DNA from: a virus
IMG/VR virus record: IMGVR_UViG_3300037541_000305
Coordinates: 1-43,557 of that record
Strand: one strand, 5' to 3'
Length of the DNA stretch: 43,557 nt
The notes beneath the pieces were generated by a model. It did not search any database. It saw nothing but the letters and a program-made list of their open reading frames with translations, and had not been told where the DNA came from. Positions within the stretch are counted from its first letter, which is position 1. The number at the start of each line of letters is the position of its first letter. The position numbers and the translations under genes were made by a program. Below, piece by piece: positions 22,018-29,566 of this stretch.

Positions 22018-24094
22018 CGACCACACTCAGGCCATGTTGTACGTCGGCGACAAGCCGAACATTATGGCGCTAAAGACCGCTTATGACCAGACGTTAAACG
22101 ACTTGGGTTGGTACATGACGACTTGCCGGGATAGCTTTGACTATCGGCGCAACATCTGGGCGGGCAAGGCAAAGGACTTGTTGAAGCATGGGGCCGATGC
22201 GTTTCCGTGGGAAGATGCGTCGGACACGGAAGTTTTTCTGATTGAAGAGCACATTGACGCTTACGTTTCGCTGTTCATGTCGTCTTTGGGACGGGCAAAC
22301 ATTCGAGCGTTTCCGGTGGAGATGGGCGACGTAGGCCGAGCCAAGGTTGTTTCGGCGTTCCTGAAGTGGATGATTCGGACGTATATTCCCGATTTTGCTC
22401 GGCAAATGGAGTTGGGCGCCAACTACCTACTTGAGAAGAACGTAATGATTACTTACGTTGGTTGGCAGAAGGAAGCGCGCACTTTCTTGCAAAAACTGGA
22501 CATTAACCAGATTGCCGAAATTAGCCCGCCGCTGGCCCGCCTAGTTTTGAGCGGTGAAAACGACGAACAGCTTATTATGCTGTTTAAGCAGCAGTTTGCG
22601 GGCATTAAAGACAAGCGCATCAAAAAGGCGCTGATTCAGCTTCGTAAGGACGGCGTCGCCGAACTGCCCGTTGTGCGGCAGTCAATCAATGCCCCCAAGG
22701 TGGCGGCGCTGGCGCCAGATGGTGACGTTTTCTTTCCCGCCTATACGACCAACCCGCAAGAGGCTCCATATTGCTTTTGGCGCGTCATTATGACGGCGCA
22801 GCAGCTTTGGAACAAAGTTGAGACTGAAGGCTGGGACGAAGAGTGGGTAGAGCAGGTTCTTAAAGGCCCTACGGCATCCGTGGAGATGGGCGAACCGCGT
22901 ACCAGCGCCACCCGTAGCCGCACCGTTAACACGTCTAGCAACGAACTGTTTGAGGTGATTTATTGCTATCAACGCCTCATTGACGACGATGACGGGAGCC
23001 AAGGCATCTATTGCACGGTGTTCCATCCTCATTTTACGGGCAAAGTGGACGAACCGGCCTATGCCAAGCGTGAACTTATGAACGGCTACGACGACTACCC
23101 TTTTGTCGTTACTCGCCTTTCCGAAGACAACAAGCGCCTCTACGAGTGCAATACGCTGCCCGAAAAAATGCGTGGCGCCCAGTGGCAGGTAAAGGTGGAA
23201 CGTGACTCCAGAATCGACCGGAACAGCCTTGCAACGTGTCCCCCGCGCATGGTGCCGGACAACTTCAAGGGTTCTCTGGATTGGTCCCCGAAGTCGCTCA
23301 TTCCCTACCGGCGCATGGGTGAGATCCACTTTGCCCCCGTCCCGCAGTTTAACCCTGGCAGCGTGGAGATCGAGCGCACTATTATCGACGAATGCCGCCG
23401 AATGATGGGCCGCGACCCCGAGACAGACGGCTTGGCTACGGTGAAGCAGCAGGCGTTTGTTTCCAAATTCCTGAACCACGTACAGGAGGTCATTCGGTAC
23501 GCCTTTCAATGCTTTCAGCGGTTTGGCCCCGAAGAGGTGTTCTTTCGCGTCACAGGTGTTTCGGACAGCGTGAAGTTTTCTCGTGGCGACCCAAATGAAA
23601 AATTTGACATCACGATCATGTTTGACGTGCTAAACAACGACCCCGAGACGGTAGAAAAGCAGATTCAGCAGATGGTGACGCTGAAGCAGATCGACACCGA
23701 AGGCCGCATGAAGATGGGCGACGTGCTTGAATTTGTAGCCTATACGATCAACCCGGCAATGGCGGATGCCGTCTTGCAGCCCGCCCAGCAGGCGCAAGAA
23801 AACGTCGTCAAAAAGGTCACGGACGACTTGGCCAAGATCTACGCTGGCATCGAGGTGGGGGCGCAACCCAATGGGGCGCAAATTGCCCTCCAGGTGGTAC
23901 AGCAGTACCTTCAGCAGCCGGATGTTATGCAGCGTGCCCAGCAGGACGAAGCCTTCAAGGCCCGCCTAGAGAAGTACGTCGAACAATATCAATTCCAAAT
24001 GACGCAGATGCAGAATGCGCAGATTGGAAAGATTGGCACCAAGCCCGCCCAAATGGCCGAGATGCAAACGCAGCAGCTTAATCAAGCCCAATGA
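22004..24094 (+). CDS. Portal protein (podovirus type)
   Basis: 696 aa from the ATG at 22004 (MNNSNDHTQAMLYVGD); a non-ATG start 42 bp earlier is not needed. The long length, the position between terminase and scaffold, and motifs such as WKAKDLL-like entry residues, DVFFPAYTTNPQEAPYCFWR, RRMMGRDPETDGLATVKQQ and FQCFQRFGPEEVFFRVTG fit portals of the large podovirus type (600-750 aa). The C-terminal 80 residues are Gln-rich and helical (QMTQMQNAQIGKIGTKPAQM), probably the barrel. A dodecameric ring at one capsid vertex is expected. The stop overlaps the next start (ATGA). Confidence 0.85.
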   Translation: MNNSNDHTQAMLYVGDKPNIMALKTAYDQTLNDLGWYMTTCRDSFDYRRNIWAGKAKDLLKHGADAFPWEDASDTEVFLIEEHIDAYVSLFMSSLGRANIRAFPVEMGDVGRAKVVSAFLKWMIRTYIPDFARQMELGANYLLEKNVMITYVGWQKEARTFLQKLDINQIAEISPPLARLVLSGENDEQLIMLFKQQFAGIKDKRIKKALIQLRKDGVAELPVVRQSINAPKVAALAPDGDVFFPAYTTNPQEAPYCFWRVIMTAQQLWNKVETEGWDEEWVEQVLKGPTASVEMGEPRTSATRSRTVNTSSNELFEVIYCYQRLIDDDDGSQGIYCTVFHPHFTGKVDEPAYAKRELMNGYDDYPFVVTRLSEDNKRLYECNTLPEKMRGAQWQVKVERDSRIDRNSLATCPPRMVPDNFKGSLDWSPKSLIPYRRMGEIHFAPVPQFNPGSVEIERTIIDECRRMMGRDPETDGLATVKQQAFVSKFLNHVQEVIRYAFQCFQRFGPEEVFFRVTGVSDSVKFSRGDPNEKFDITIMFDVLNNDPETVEKQIQQMVTLKQIDTEGRMKMGDVLEFVAYTINPAMADAVLQPAQQAQENVVKKVTDDLAKIYAGIEVGAQPNGAQIALQVVQQYLQQPDVMQRAQQDEAFKARLEKYVEQYQFQMTQMQNAQIGKIGTKPAQMAEMQTQQLNQAQ

Positions 24095-24321
24095 TCCAAG
24101 TATTTGACCATAAGACGCTGGAACGTCTACACAACAGCTCCGATTTTCTTGCCTTGATGGAGCACGTCAAGGATTGCCGCGAGGGCCACATCCGTGATTT
24201 GCACGGCGCTACAAGCGAAACCATACAGCAAATTAGCGGGCGGATTCTTGCTTTGGATGAACTGCTGGCCCTTGTTTCCTATACGGAGTTCAAAGAACGA
24301 TTCCGAAAACTTCAAGGATAG
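24091..24321 (+). CDS. Small helical protein after the portal
   Basis: 76 aa with ATGA overlap to the portal. Helical and mildly basic (FLALMEHVKDCREGHIRD, then ILALDELLALVSYTEFKE). Small proteins here in podoviruses are often head-assembly factors, but this one is not recognised. Confidence 0.65.
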   Translation: MIQVFDHKTLERLHNSSDFLALMEHVKDCREGHIRDLHGATSETIQQISGRILALDELLALVSYTEFKERFRKLQG

Positions 24322-24326
24322 GTGTG

Positions 24327-24335
24327 TGCTATACT
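24327..24335 (+). promoter_or_regulatory. Extended -10 promoter element before the scaffold/capsid genes
   Basis: TGCTATACT (TGn plus TATACT), no clear -35. The predicted start near 24342 falls at a hairpin TTACGC (24341-24346)/GCGTAA (24357-24362), followed by GGCGGAG before the scaffold ATG at 24390. It would give extra expression of scaffold, capsid and decoration genes up to the terminator at 26968. Confidence 0.45.
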
Positions 24336-24389
24336 CCGAATTACGCAGTCGCCTTGGCGTAAAGAGGGCGGAGTTAGATAACACATTCT

Positions 24390-25466
24390 ATGTCAGAACA
24401 AGCAGTCGTACAGTCCATCGCGGAGGACTCTAAACCAGCCGTGGCAGAGAAACCGAAGACGGAGGCCGATTTTATCGCTTCTCGAATCGCCAAGCGCAAG
24501 GAGAAGCAGACAAAGCAACCCCCGGCGCCGGAAAAGTCCGAGGCTAGTGCCACGGTGGTAAAGGAAGAAAAGAAACCTGAACCTCCTGAAGCAAAAGCTG
24601 AAGACGAGGCGGTACAAGTTCTTTCCAAGCCCATTAATGAACTGACGGAAGAGGAGATTGATCTTCTGGCGTCCAAGGGGAAGAGCGGTCTGCTCAAGCG
24701 GGTGTCCGAACTAACGGCCAAGCGCAAGCAAGTCGAAGAACGCCTCGCGGCCCTAGAAGACAGTATCAAGAAACAGCAGCCTCCTGCTCCCGAGCGGATC
24801 GAGAATAATCCCTACGAGTCCATTAGCGATATCACCACGCTTAACGGTAAGCGCAAAGAGGTGGAAACGCTCTTGGAAACGTTCGACGACGTACTCGACA
24901 AAGCCGATGGTCTGTCAGCCTCCGAAATCATTTTGGAATCGGAAGGCAAGCAATACACCAAGGCTGAAATCAAGGAACTGCGTCGAAAGGCCATTAAGGC
25001 CAAGGATAAGTACCTGCCAGCCCAGCACAACGAAATCGTGATGCGGGAGCAGGGAAAACAACTCGAAGCCCAACTCTCGCAGCAGGCGCGCAAGGAAATC
25101 TCTTGGGTGGAGAATAACGAGGACGACACTACGAAGCGTTATGCTTCAATGATCAATGACCCTCGTGTTCTGAAAGCCAAGAAACTCGTTCCTGAACTGG
25201 CCCCCCAACTGGATTACATCCTAGCCCACGCGGCAAATTCAATGTGGGGCCGGCGTCTGATTGTAGATGACAAGCCGTCCAACGGCAAGTCGCCCTCTCT
25301 TACGCCTCCGTCCAGTCCCAGCACGTCCACAGCGGCTCCTACCAATGTCGATGCGCGAAAGGAAAAGTCCATTAAGGAATTGGAAAGTCGGTTTAGAGAA
25401 AGTCAAAGCACCAACGACTACTTGGCCCTTCGCACAGCAAAACATCAATTACGTAAGCGTATTTAA
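24390..25466 (+). CDS. Scaffolding protein
   Basis: 358 aa. Acidic/basic low-complexity N-terminus rich in Lys, Glu, Pro and Ala (KPEPPEAKAEDEAVQVLS), a coiled-coil middle (KRVSELTAKRKQVEERLAAL, KAEIKELRRKAIKAKDKYLP), a Ser/Pro/Thr linker, and a C-terminal basic helical end (YLALRTAKHQLRKRI) like the capsid-binding tip of phage scaffolds. It lies directly before the capsid gene. It should line the procapsid and leave before or during packaging. No protease motif is visible. Confidence 0.8.
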   Translation: MSEQAVVQSIAEDSKPAVAEKPKTEADFIASRIAKRKEKQTKQPPAPEKSEASATVVKEEKKPEPPEAKAEDEAVQVLSKPINELTEEEIDLLASKGKSGLLKRVSELTAKRKQVEERLAALEDSIKKQQPPAPERIENNPYESISDITTLNGKRKEVETLLETFDDVLDKADGLSASEIILESEGKQYTKAEIKELRRKAIKAKDKYLPAQHNEIVMREQGKQLEAQLSQQARKEISWVENNEDDTTKRYASMINDPRVLKAKKLVPELAPQLDYILAHAANSMWGRRLIVDDKPSNGKSPSLTPPSSPSTSTAAPTNVDARKEKSIKELESRFRESQSTNDYLALRTAKHQLRKRI

Positions 25467-25469
25467 ACC

Positions 25470-26447
25470 ATGTCCTTCTCAAACACCTACGACACGACCT
25501 CTCCGGGTTCTGCCGCGCTCAACCGCGAGGAAATCGAATCGGCTGTCGCCCTGCTCGCCCCGTCGTCCACGCCCGTGTACTCGATGGCCGAAAAGCTCAA
25601 GATTCGCGCCACTTTCCATGAATGGGGCATCGACAAGTTGGCTGATGTCAACACCACGTCGGTTGCCGAGGGCTCCGACGTTACTAGCTTTACCAACAAG
25701 TTCGCCGATCTCGCTCGCGTGGGCAATTACGTCCACACGCTGCGGCGCGAATTTATGGAAACCAACATCCAAAAGGCTGTTGATTCGGGCGACGCCTCTA
25801 CCTACGCGAAGGCCGAACTGAAAGCCATTAAAGAACTTAAGCGCGACATTGAGGCGACCATCCTTGGCACCCAAGATCGTGCGGCAGAGAACGGTGGCGG
25901 CACCGCGTACACGCTGCGCGGTCTCGGCGACTGGCTGGATTCGACCGGCCCGTCCGATGTCCCTGCGGCCTATCGCACCCCGTCGGGCAGCATTCACGCT
26001 ACCGGCGCCATGTCGGAGGTCGCGTTCAATGGTCTTATTACGTCGGTTTACCGCACGAGCGGCGAAGCGGCGGATTTGACGCTCGTTGCCGACACGGCAC
26101 TTCGTACCGTTATTACCGCCTACACCCAGGCGGACACGACCACGGGTGCGATTCGCACGTATAACGCGAACAGCGGTGACGGCACCATCAAGCTGTTCGT
26201 AAAGCAATATATGGCGGACAACGGTTCGGTGTCCATCGTCAACATGAACCCCGTTACCTCGCCGGACACGACGAACAAGGACGTGGGCTATCTTATCAAC
26301 CCGGATTACCTCAAAGTTGGCGAACTCATCCCGATGGGCACCAATTCGCTGCCGAATCTCGGTGGCGGCGAACGCGGGTTTGTTGATTGGACCGGCACCC
26401 TCATCGTTAATCACCCGGCTGCGCATGGTGAGATCGTTGGTCTGTAA
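25470..26447 (+). CDS. Major capsid protein (DUF5309/SU10-like)
   Basis: 325 aa. The segment FTNKFADLARVGNYVHTLRR, followed by EFMETNIQKAVDSGDASTYA and LKAIKELKRDIEATILGTQD, is the signature I associate with the DUF5309 (SU10 major capsid) family of HK97-fold proteins. The N-terminal 60 residues would be the arm, and the C-terminal part (MNPVTSPDTTNKDVGYLINP) the A-domain. The start codon lies 3 bp after the scaffold stop with no Shine-Dalgarno sequence, so coupling to scaffold translation or leader-independent initiation is implied for what must be the most abundant protein. Confidence 0.85.
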   Translation: MSFSNTYDTTSPGSAALNREEIESAVALLAPSSTPVYSMAEKLKIRATFHEWGIDKLADVNTTSVAEGSDVTSFTNKFADLARVGNYVHTLRREFMETNIQKAVDSGDASTYAKAELKAIKELKRDIEATILGTQDRAAENGGGTAYTLRGLGDWLDSTGPSDVPAAYRTPSGSIHATGAMSEVAFNGLITSVYRTSGEAADLTLVADTALRTVITAYTQADTTTGAIRTYNANSGDGTIKLFVKQYMADNGSVSIVNMNPVTSPDTTNKDVGYLINPDYLKVGELIPMGTNSLPNLGGGERGFVDWTGTLIVNHPAAHGEIVGL

Positions 26448-26479
26448 CCACAACTAAACAACCTAAACTAAATACTTAC

Positions 26480-26941
26480 ATGCCTAAGCTTACCATTAAC
26501 GAAAACGCCGGTTTTACCGACGGTTTTCGATTCAGCTATCTCGACCTGCAAGAGACTGGCTTTTTGTCCACGCTTGGCGCTGCTAATCAGCGCATCATTG
26601 GCACGGTGCCAAAAGGCGCATACGTTGACCTTTTTGTCGTATCGTTGGTTACGGCGGAGGCTGGTGCTTCTGACATTACGCTTGATTGCGGCGTTACGTC
26701 GAATGACCCGGACGAGTTTATTGATAATCTTGACCTCGACGGAATCACGCAGGCGGCGGTTAATACGGGCGATGCTTTGCTTCAAAGCACGACCGGCGCG
26801 ACGCTTCCCATTCGTGGTTATTTCAACAACACCACTGCCACCGTTTCCATTTACATGGAAGTGAATGGCACGATTGCCAGCCTTACGGCTGGTGAATGGG
26901 TACTTGCTTGGCGCGTCAGCGATCCCAACCTCATTAAGTAA
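26480..26941 (+). CDS. Probable capsid decoration/head protein
   Basis: 153 aa, all-beta composition (FVVSLVTAEAGASDITLDCG, TTATVSIYMEVNGTIASLTA, WVLAWRVSD). It sits directly after the capsid gene and before a strong terminator, where head decoration or minor head proteins are usual. The 32-bp gap upstream is A/C/T-rich with no Shine-Dalgarno sequence. The decoration role is inferred from place and fold. Confidence 0.6.
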   Translation: MPKLTINENAGFTDGFRFSYLDLQETGFLSTLGAANQRIIGTVPKGAYVDLFVVSLVTAEAGASDITLDCGVTSNDPDEFIDNLDLDGITQAAVNTGDALLQSTTGATLPIRGYFNNTTATVSIYMEVNGTIASLTAGEWVLAWRVSDPNLIK

Positions 26942-26967
26942 CCGCGTATTGCATTGACTAGCGCCTT

Positions 26968-26999
26968 GGGGCACTCCTTAATCGGGGTGCCCCTTTTTT
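26968..26999 (+). terminator. Strong rho-independent terminator after the capsid genes
   Basis: GGGGCAC (26968-26974) pairs with GTGCCCC (26987-26993), followed by six T (26994-26999). The next base is the A of the glycosyltransferase ATG, so the T-tract touches a start codon. Confidence 0.9.
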
Positions 27000-28040
27000 A
27001 TGAGGTTTCACGTAGTTGCCAATCCGCAATCCAACACGACCCGCGAGTTCAGCCAATGCGGGTTTTCTCAGAAGACGATTAGGTTTTGCAAGCTTCTTAA
27101 GATGGGCGGGCACACGGTGTACCTGTACGGTGGCACCCAGAACGAGGCCATTTGCGATGAGTTTGTGTCCTGCTTTACCGAGCAGCAGCGAATTGGGATC
27201 TTGGAGATGAAGCACTATACCTATCCTTCGTGGAATCCCCGGTTTCCGCTTTGGGTGGACTACCGAGTAAACGTGGCCAAGGCCATCCACGAGCGAAAGC
27301 AACCGGGTGATTTTATCTGCCATTTGGGCGGCAATTGCCTTTCCGAATTGGAAAATCTGGTGCCAGGACATAAGGTAGTGGAGTACGGCATTGGGTACTC
27401 GGGGTACGCGAGCAAGTGGCTGGTGTTTGAGAGCTATGCGTGGATGTCGTTTTGTTTTGGGGTAGAACGCAGTTTGCATAACCCGGTAAACCCAAACACG
27501 CACGTCATCCATTCCTTCTACGATAATAAGGAATTTCCCATAAACCCTCGGCCAGGTACTTATGCGTGCTTTGTAGGGCGTCTAACGTCAGGTAAGGGCG
27601 TTTCTGAGGCTTGTGAGGCCGCAGCTAAAGCCGGGGTGCCAATGCTGGTGGCGGGGATGGGTGACAATCGACTTGTAACGCACGGGGCCAAGTATTTGGG
27701 GCCAGTGAGCCTAGCTGACCGAAACGAGCTGATGGCGGGCGCGCTGGCGGTGTTTTCTACGACCAAAACCTTTGAACCGTTTGGAAACGTGGCTTGCGAG
27801 GCCCAGATGTGCGGTACGCCGGCCATTACGTCCGATTGGGGCGGCTTTGTGGAAACGGTGGAAAACGGCGTTAGTGGTTATCGTTGCCGGAACGTAGATC
27901 AAATGGCGGCAGCATTAAAAAAAGTTGGAAACCTAGATCGTGGTAAAATTGCTTGGAGTGCCAGGTCCAAGTGGGGGCTTAAACGCAAGTCGGTTGAATA
28001 CGAGGAGTATTTCAGCCATTTGGCTTCCCTCCCCTGCTGA
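27000..28040 (+). CDS. Glycosyltransferase, GT-B fold (GT4-like)
   Basis: 346 aa. The N-terminal Rossmann entry is RFHVVANPQSNTTREFSQCG, then TIRFCKLLKMGGHTVYLYGG. The C-terminal donor domain has ACFVGRLTSGKGVSEACEAA and the E-x7-E motif in TKTFEPFGNVACEAQMCGTP, followed by DWGGFVETVENGVSGYRC, the GT4-family layout. It transfers a sugar from a nucleotide donor. In phages such enzymes may glycosylate phage DNA, virion proteins or host surface glycans. The ATG directly abuts the T-tract of the terminator with no Shine-Dalgarno sequence, so expression depends on read-through or an unseen start; the N-terminal motif argues against a later start. A truncated relative lies at 40301-40462. Confidence 0.85.
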   Translation: MRFHVVANPQSNTTREFSQCGFSQKTIRFCKLLKMGGHTVYLYGGTQNEAICDEFVSCFTEQQRIGILEMKHYTYPSWNPRFPLWVDYRVNVAKAIHERKQPGDFICHLGGNCLSELENLVPGHKVVEYGIGYSGYASKWLVFESYAWMSFCFGVERSLHNPVNPNTHVIHSFYDNKEFPINPRPGTYACFVGRLTSGKGVSEACEAAAKAGVPMLVAGMGDNRLVTHGAKYLGPVSLADRNELMAGALAVFSTTKTFEPFGNVACEAQMCGTPAITSDWGGFVETVENGVSGYRCRNVDQMAAALKKVGNLDRGKIAWSARSKWGLKRKSVEYEEYFSHLASLPC

Positions 28041-28046
28041 TATAAT
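28038..28046 (+). promoter_or_regulatory. Extended -10 promoter element before the adaptor block
   Basis: TGATATAAT (TGn plus consensus TATAAT) overlaps the end of the glycosyltransferase gene. The ATG of the next gene is at 28056, ten bases after the box, so a transcript from here would be almost leaderless. A similar TGGTAAAAT lies at 27939-27947. Confidence 0.45.
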
Positions 28047-28055
28047 GTCGGGACA

Positions 28056-28367
28056 ATGAACGTTATTGTCACGTCGATACCGTCCGACAGAGCTATTCGG
28101 GATGCGCTGATTAAGGAGGTCAAAACGGGGTTCCAACTGGCCAAGGAACTGACCCGAAAGGACGAAATCGTTGCGGCGGCTGAGGCCAAGGCCCTGCGAG
28201 GCCATCGCCCTATTGGTAAGGACGTAAACATGCGTTGCGTCGCCGTTTACCCCCAAGACGAGTATTTGCGCCTCGTGAACAAATACGGGCATAAAGAGGT
28301 GTCTAGCAAAGGGTTTATTCGCTATTTCCAGAAGAAATTCCCTGAGCTGTCGCCTAACAAGCTCTAA
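28056..28367 (+). CDS. Small basic protein before the adaptor gene, unknown
   Basis: 103 aa. Starts MNVIVTSIPSDRAIRDALIK, then a helical basic stretch (QLAKELTRKDEIVAAAEAKA) and a C-terminal FIRYFQKKFPELSPNK. The stop and the next start share TAATG. Genes of this size between portal/capsid and adaptor are common in podoviruses, but the function is unknown to me. Confidence 0.6.
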   Translation: MNVIVTSIPSDRAIRDALIKEVKTGFQLAKELTRKDEIVAAAEAKALRGHRPIGKDVNMRCVAVYPQDEYLRLVNKYGHKEVSSKGFIRYFQKKFPELSPNKL

Positions 28368-28975
28368 TGCAAACCGCCACTTACACGAGTTTGCTTTCCT
28401 TGGTCAAGGGGCTGACGGGCAACACCACCTTTGCCACGGCTGAAACAACACTTGTTGGCGAGTTTATTAACCGGCGGATCTACAACGCCTACCGCCAATA
28501 CGACTATTGGCCCCGCTACTTAGTGTTGGGAGAACAGCGGGCGGTATCTGACAGTACGATTCCGTTTACGCAGGTGACGTTAAACAGCATCGACACGTTC
28601 TTTCGCATCTACGATAACGAACCGCACGTAACCAATAGCGTTTGGGAGTACAGCTTTGTTGTCACATCGGCTGGTGCCCGACTCTTAGTTAACACGACAT
28701 CGGCTACGACGGCCTACGTGGACTACAAAAAGCGGTGGGAAGGGGACTACAACTCCACCACGAACGCCAACGTTCCGTTAGAGTTTTACCATTACGCGGC
28801 TCATGCGGCGGCTGCTGATTTTCTGCGGTACGATAAGCAGACCGAGAAGGCAATGGCGGAAGAACAGTACGCCCAAAGCCTGCTTGTTCTTGAAATGACC
28901 AACCCAATGAACGTCCGCAATGCCATGAACGCAGGCGTTCGGGTTCGCACCCACGCCAGCGCCCAGTCCCGTTAA
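28367..28975 (+). CDS. Head-tail adaptor protein (P22 gp4-like)
   Basis: 202 aa. N-terminal helix (TYTSLLSLVKGLTGNTTFAT), then LVGEFINRRIYNAYRQYDYW PRY, a beta-rich middle (AYVDYKKRWEGDYNS), and a C-terminal helix hairpin with EQYAQSLLVLEMTNPMNVRN. This resembles podovirus adaptors that extend the portal ring and receive the tail nozzle. Assigned by domain style and position; moderate certainty. Confidence 0.65.
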   Translation: MQTATYTSLLSLVKGLTGNTTFATAETTLVGEFINRRIYNAYRQYDYWPRYLVLGEQRAVSDSTIPFTQVTLNSIDTFFRIYDNEPHVTNSVWEYSFVVTSAGARLLVNTTSATTAYVDYKKRWEGDYNSTTNANVPLEFYHYAAHAAAADFLRYDKQTEKAMAEEQYAQSLLVLEMTNPMNVRNAMNAGVRVRTHASAQSR

Positions 28976-28984
28976 TTTCCTATC

Positions 28985-29284
28985 ATGTACAACCTTCTTT
29001 ATCTTGTTCCTACTGTCGGTGCCACCGATGAGCGTCTTGCCGTCAGTTCCAGCTCCGTATCGCTTGCCAGCGCCTCTTGGAGTGACAACACTCGCGCCGT
29101 CATCATTGATGTCCAGACGGCTAACGTGATGGTGACGTTTGACGGCAGTACGCCCAGCGCCACGAACGGCCATGACCTGATTGCCGGCGAAAAGTACACT
29201 TTTCACCGAGAAATGGCTAAAGCGGCTAAGTTCATTCGAAAGACGAACGACGCCGTGGTTCATGCCACCGAGCTGACGTACTAA
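28985..29284 (+). CDS. Small beta-rich virion-type protein
   Basis: 99 aa. TRAVIIDVQTANVMVTFDGS and HDLIAGEKYTFHREMAKAAK form a small beta-barrel-like layout seen in minor head or tail-joining proteins of tailed phages. Translation start MYNLLYLVPTVG without Shine-Dalgarno sequence. Structural role inferred from neighbours. Confidence 0.6.
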   Translation: MYNLLYLVPTVGATDERLAVSSSSVSLASASWSDNTRAVIIDVQTANVMVTFDGSTPSATNGHDLIAGEKYTFHREMAKAAKFIRKTNDAVVHATELTY

Positions 29285-29285
29285 C

Positions 29286-29378
29286 GTGAATAAGGGGCTG
29301 GCCTCAATTGCAAACCAGTTGGGGCAAAAAGTGGCTACTGCTATTGCCGCCAAAGTGGTCGTTCCACCACAACCATAA
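29286..29378 (+). CDS. 30-aa GTG-start ORF, truncated tandem copy of the next gene
   Basis: Encodes MNKGLASIANQLGQKVATAI and ten more residues ending VVVPPQP. The next gene starts MNKGLAAFNNQLGRRLGYAV, so the first 13 residues are near-identical. The stop and the next start share TAATG. Either a short paralogue that lost its C-terminus or a degenerate duplication; GTG start one base after the previous stop. Confidence 0.55.
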   Translation: MNKGLASIANQLGQKVATAIAAKVVVPPQP

Positions 29379-29566
29379 TGAACAAGGGACTTGCAGCTTT
29401 TAATAACCAGCTAGGGCGGCGGCTGGGTTATGCCGTGACGGCGGGCACGGTGTTCTCTTCGTCCGCGTCTCTCGACCCTGGCGAACCCGCTTCAACGGTC
29501 AACATCGTGACCGACGACGGCACCCTTTTTGTCACTGACGACGGTTTCGAGATTATCACTTCCTAA
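29378..29566 (+). CDS. Small virion-type protein
   Basis: 62 aa. N-terminal amphipathic part MNKGLAAFNNQLGRRLGYAV, then a Ser/Ala hinge and an acidic C-terminal repeat NIVTDDGTLFVTDDGFEIIT with two VTDDG units. TAATG overlaps at both ends link it to the 30-aa copy and to the fibre gene. Probably a small structural or fibre-attachment protein; not recognised. Confidence 0.55.
   Translation: MNKGLAAFNNQLGRRLGYAVTAGTVFSSSASLDPGEPASTVNIVTDDGTLFVTDDGFEIITS

Noticed and set aside
25479-26453. 324-aa minus-strand ORF antisense to the capsid gene
   Set aside because: Arg/Gly-rich product typical of the shadow frame of a GC-rich gene; no domain.
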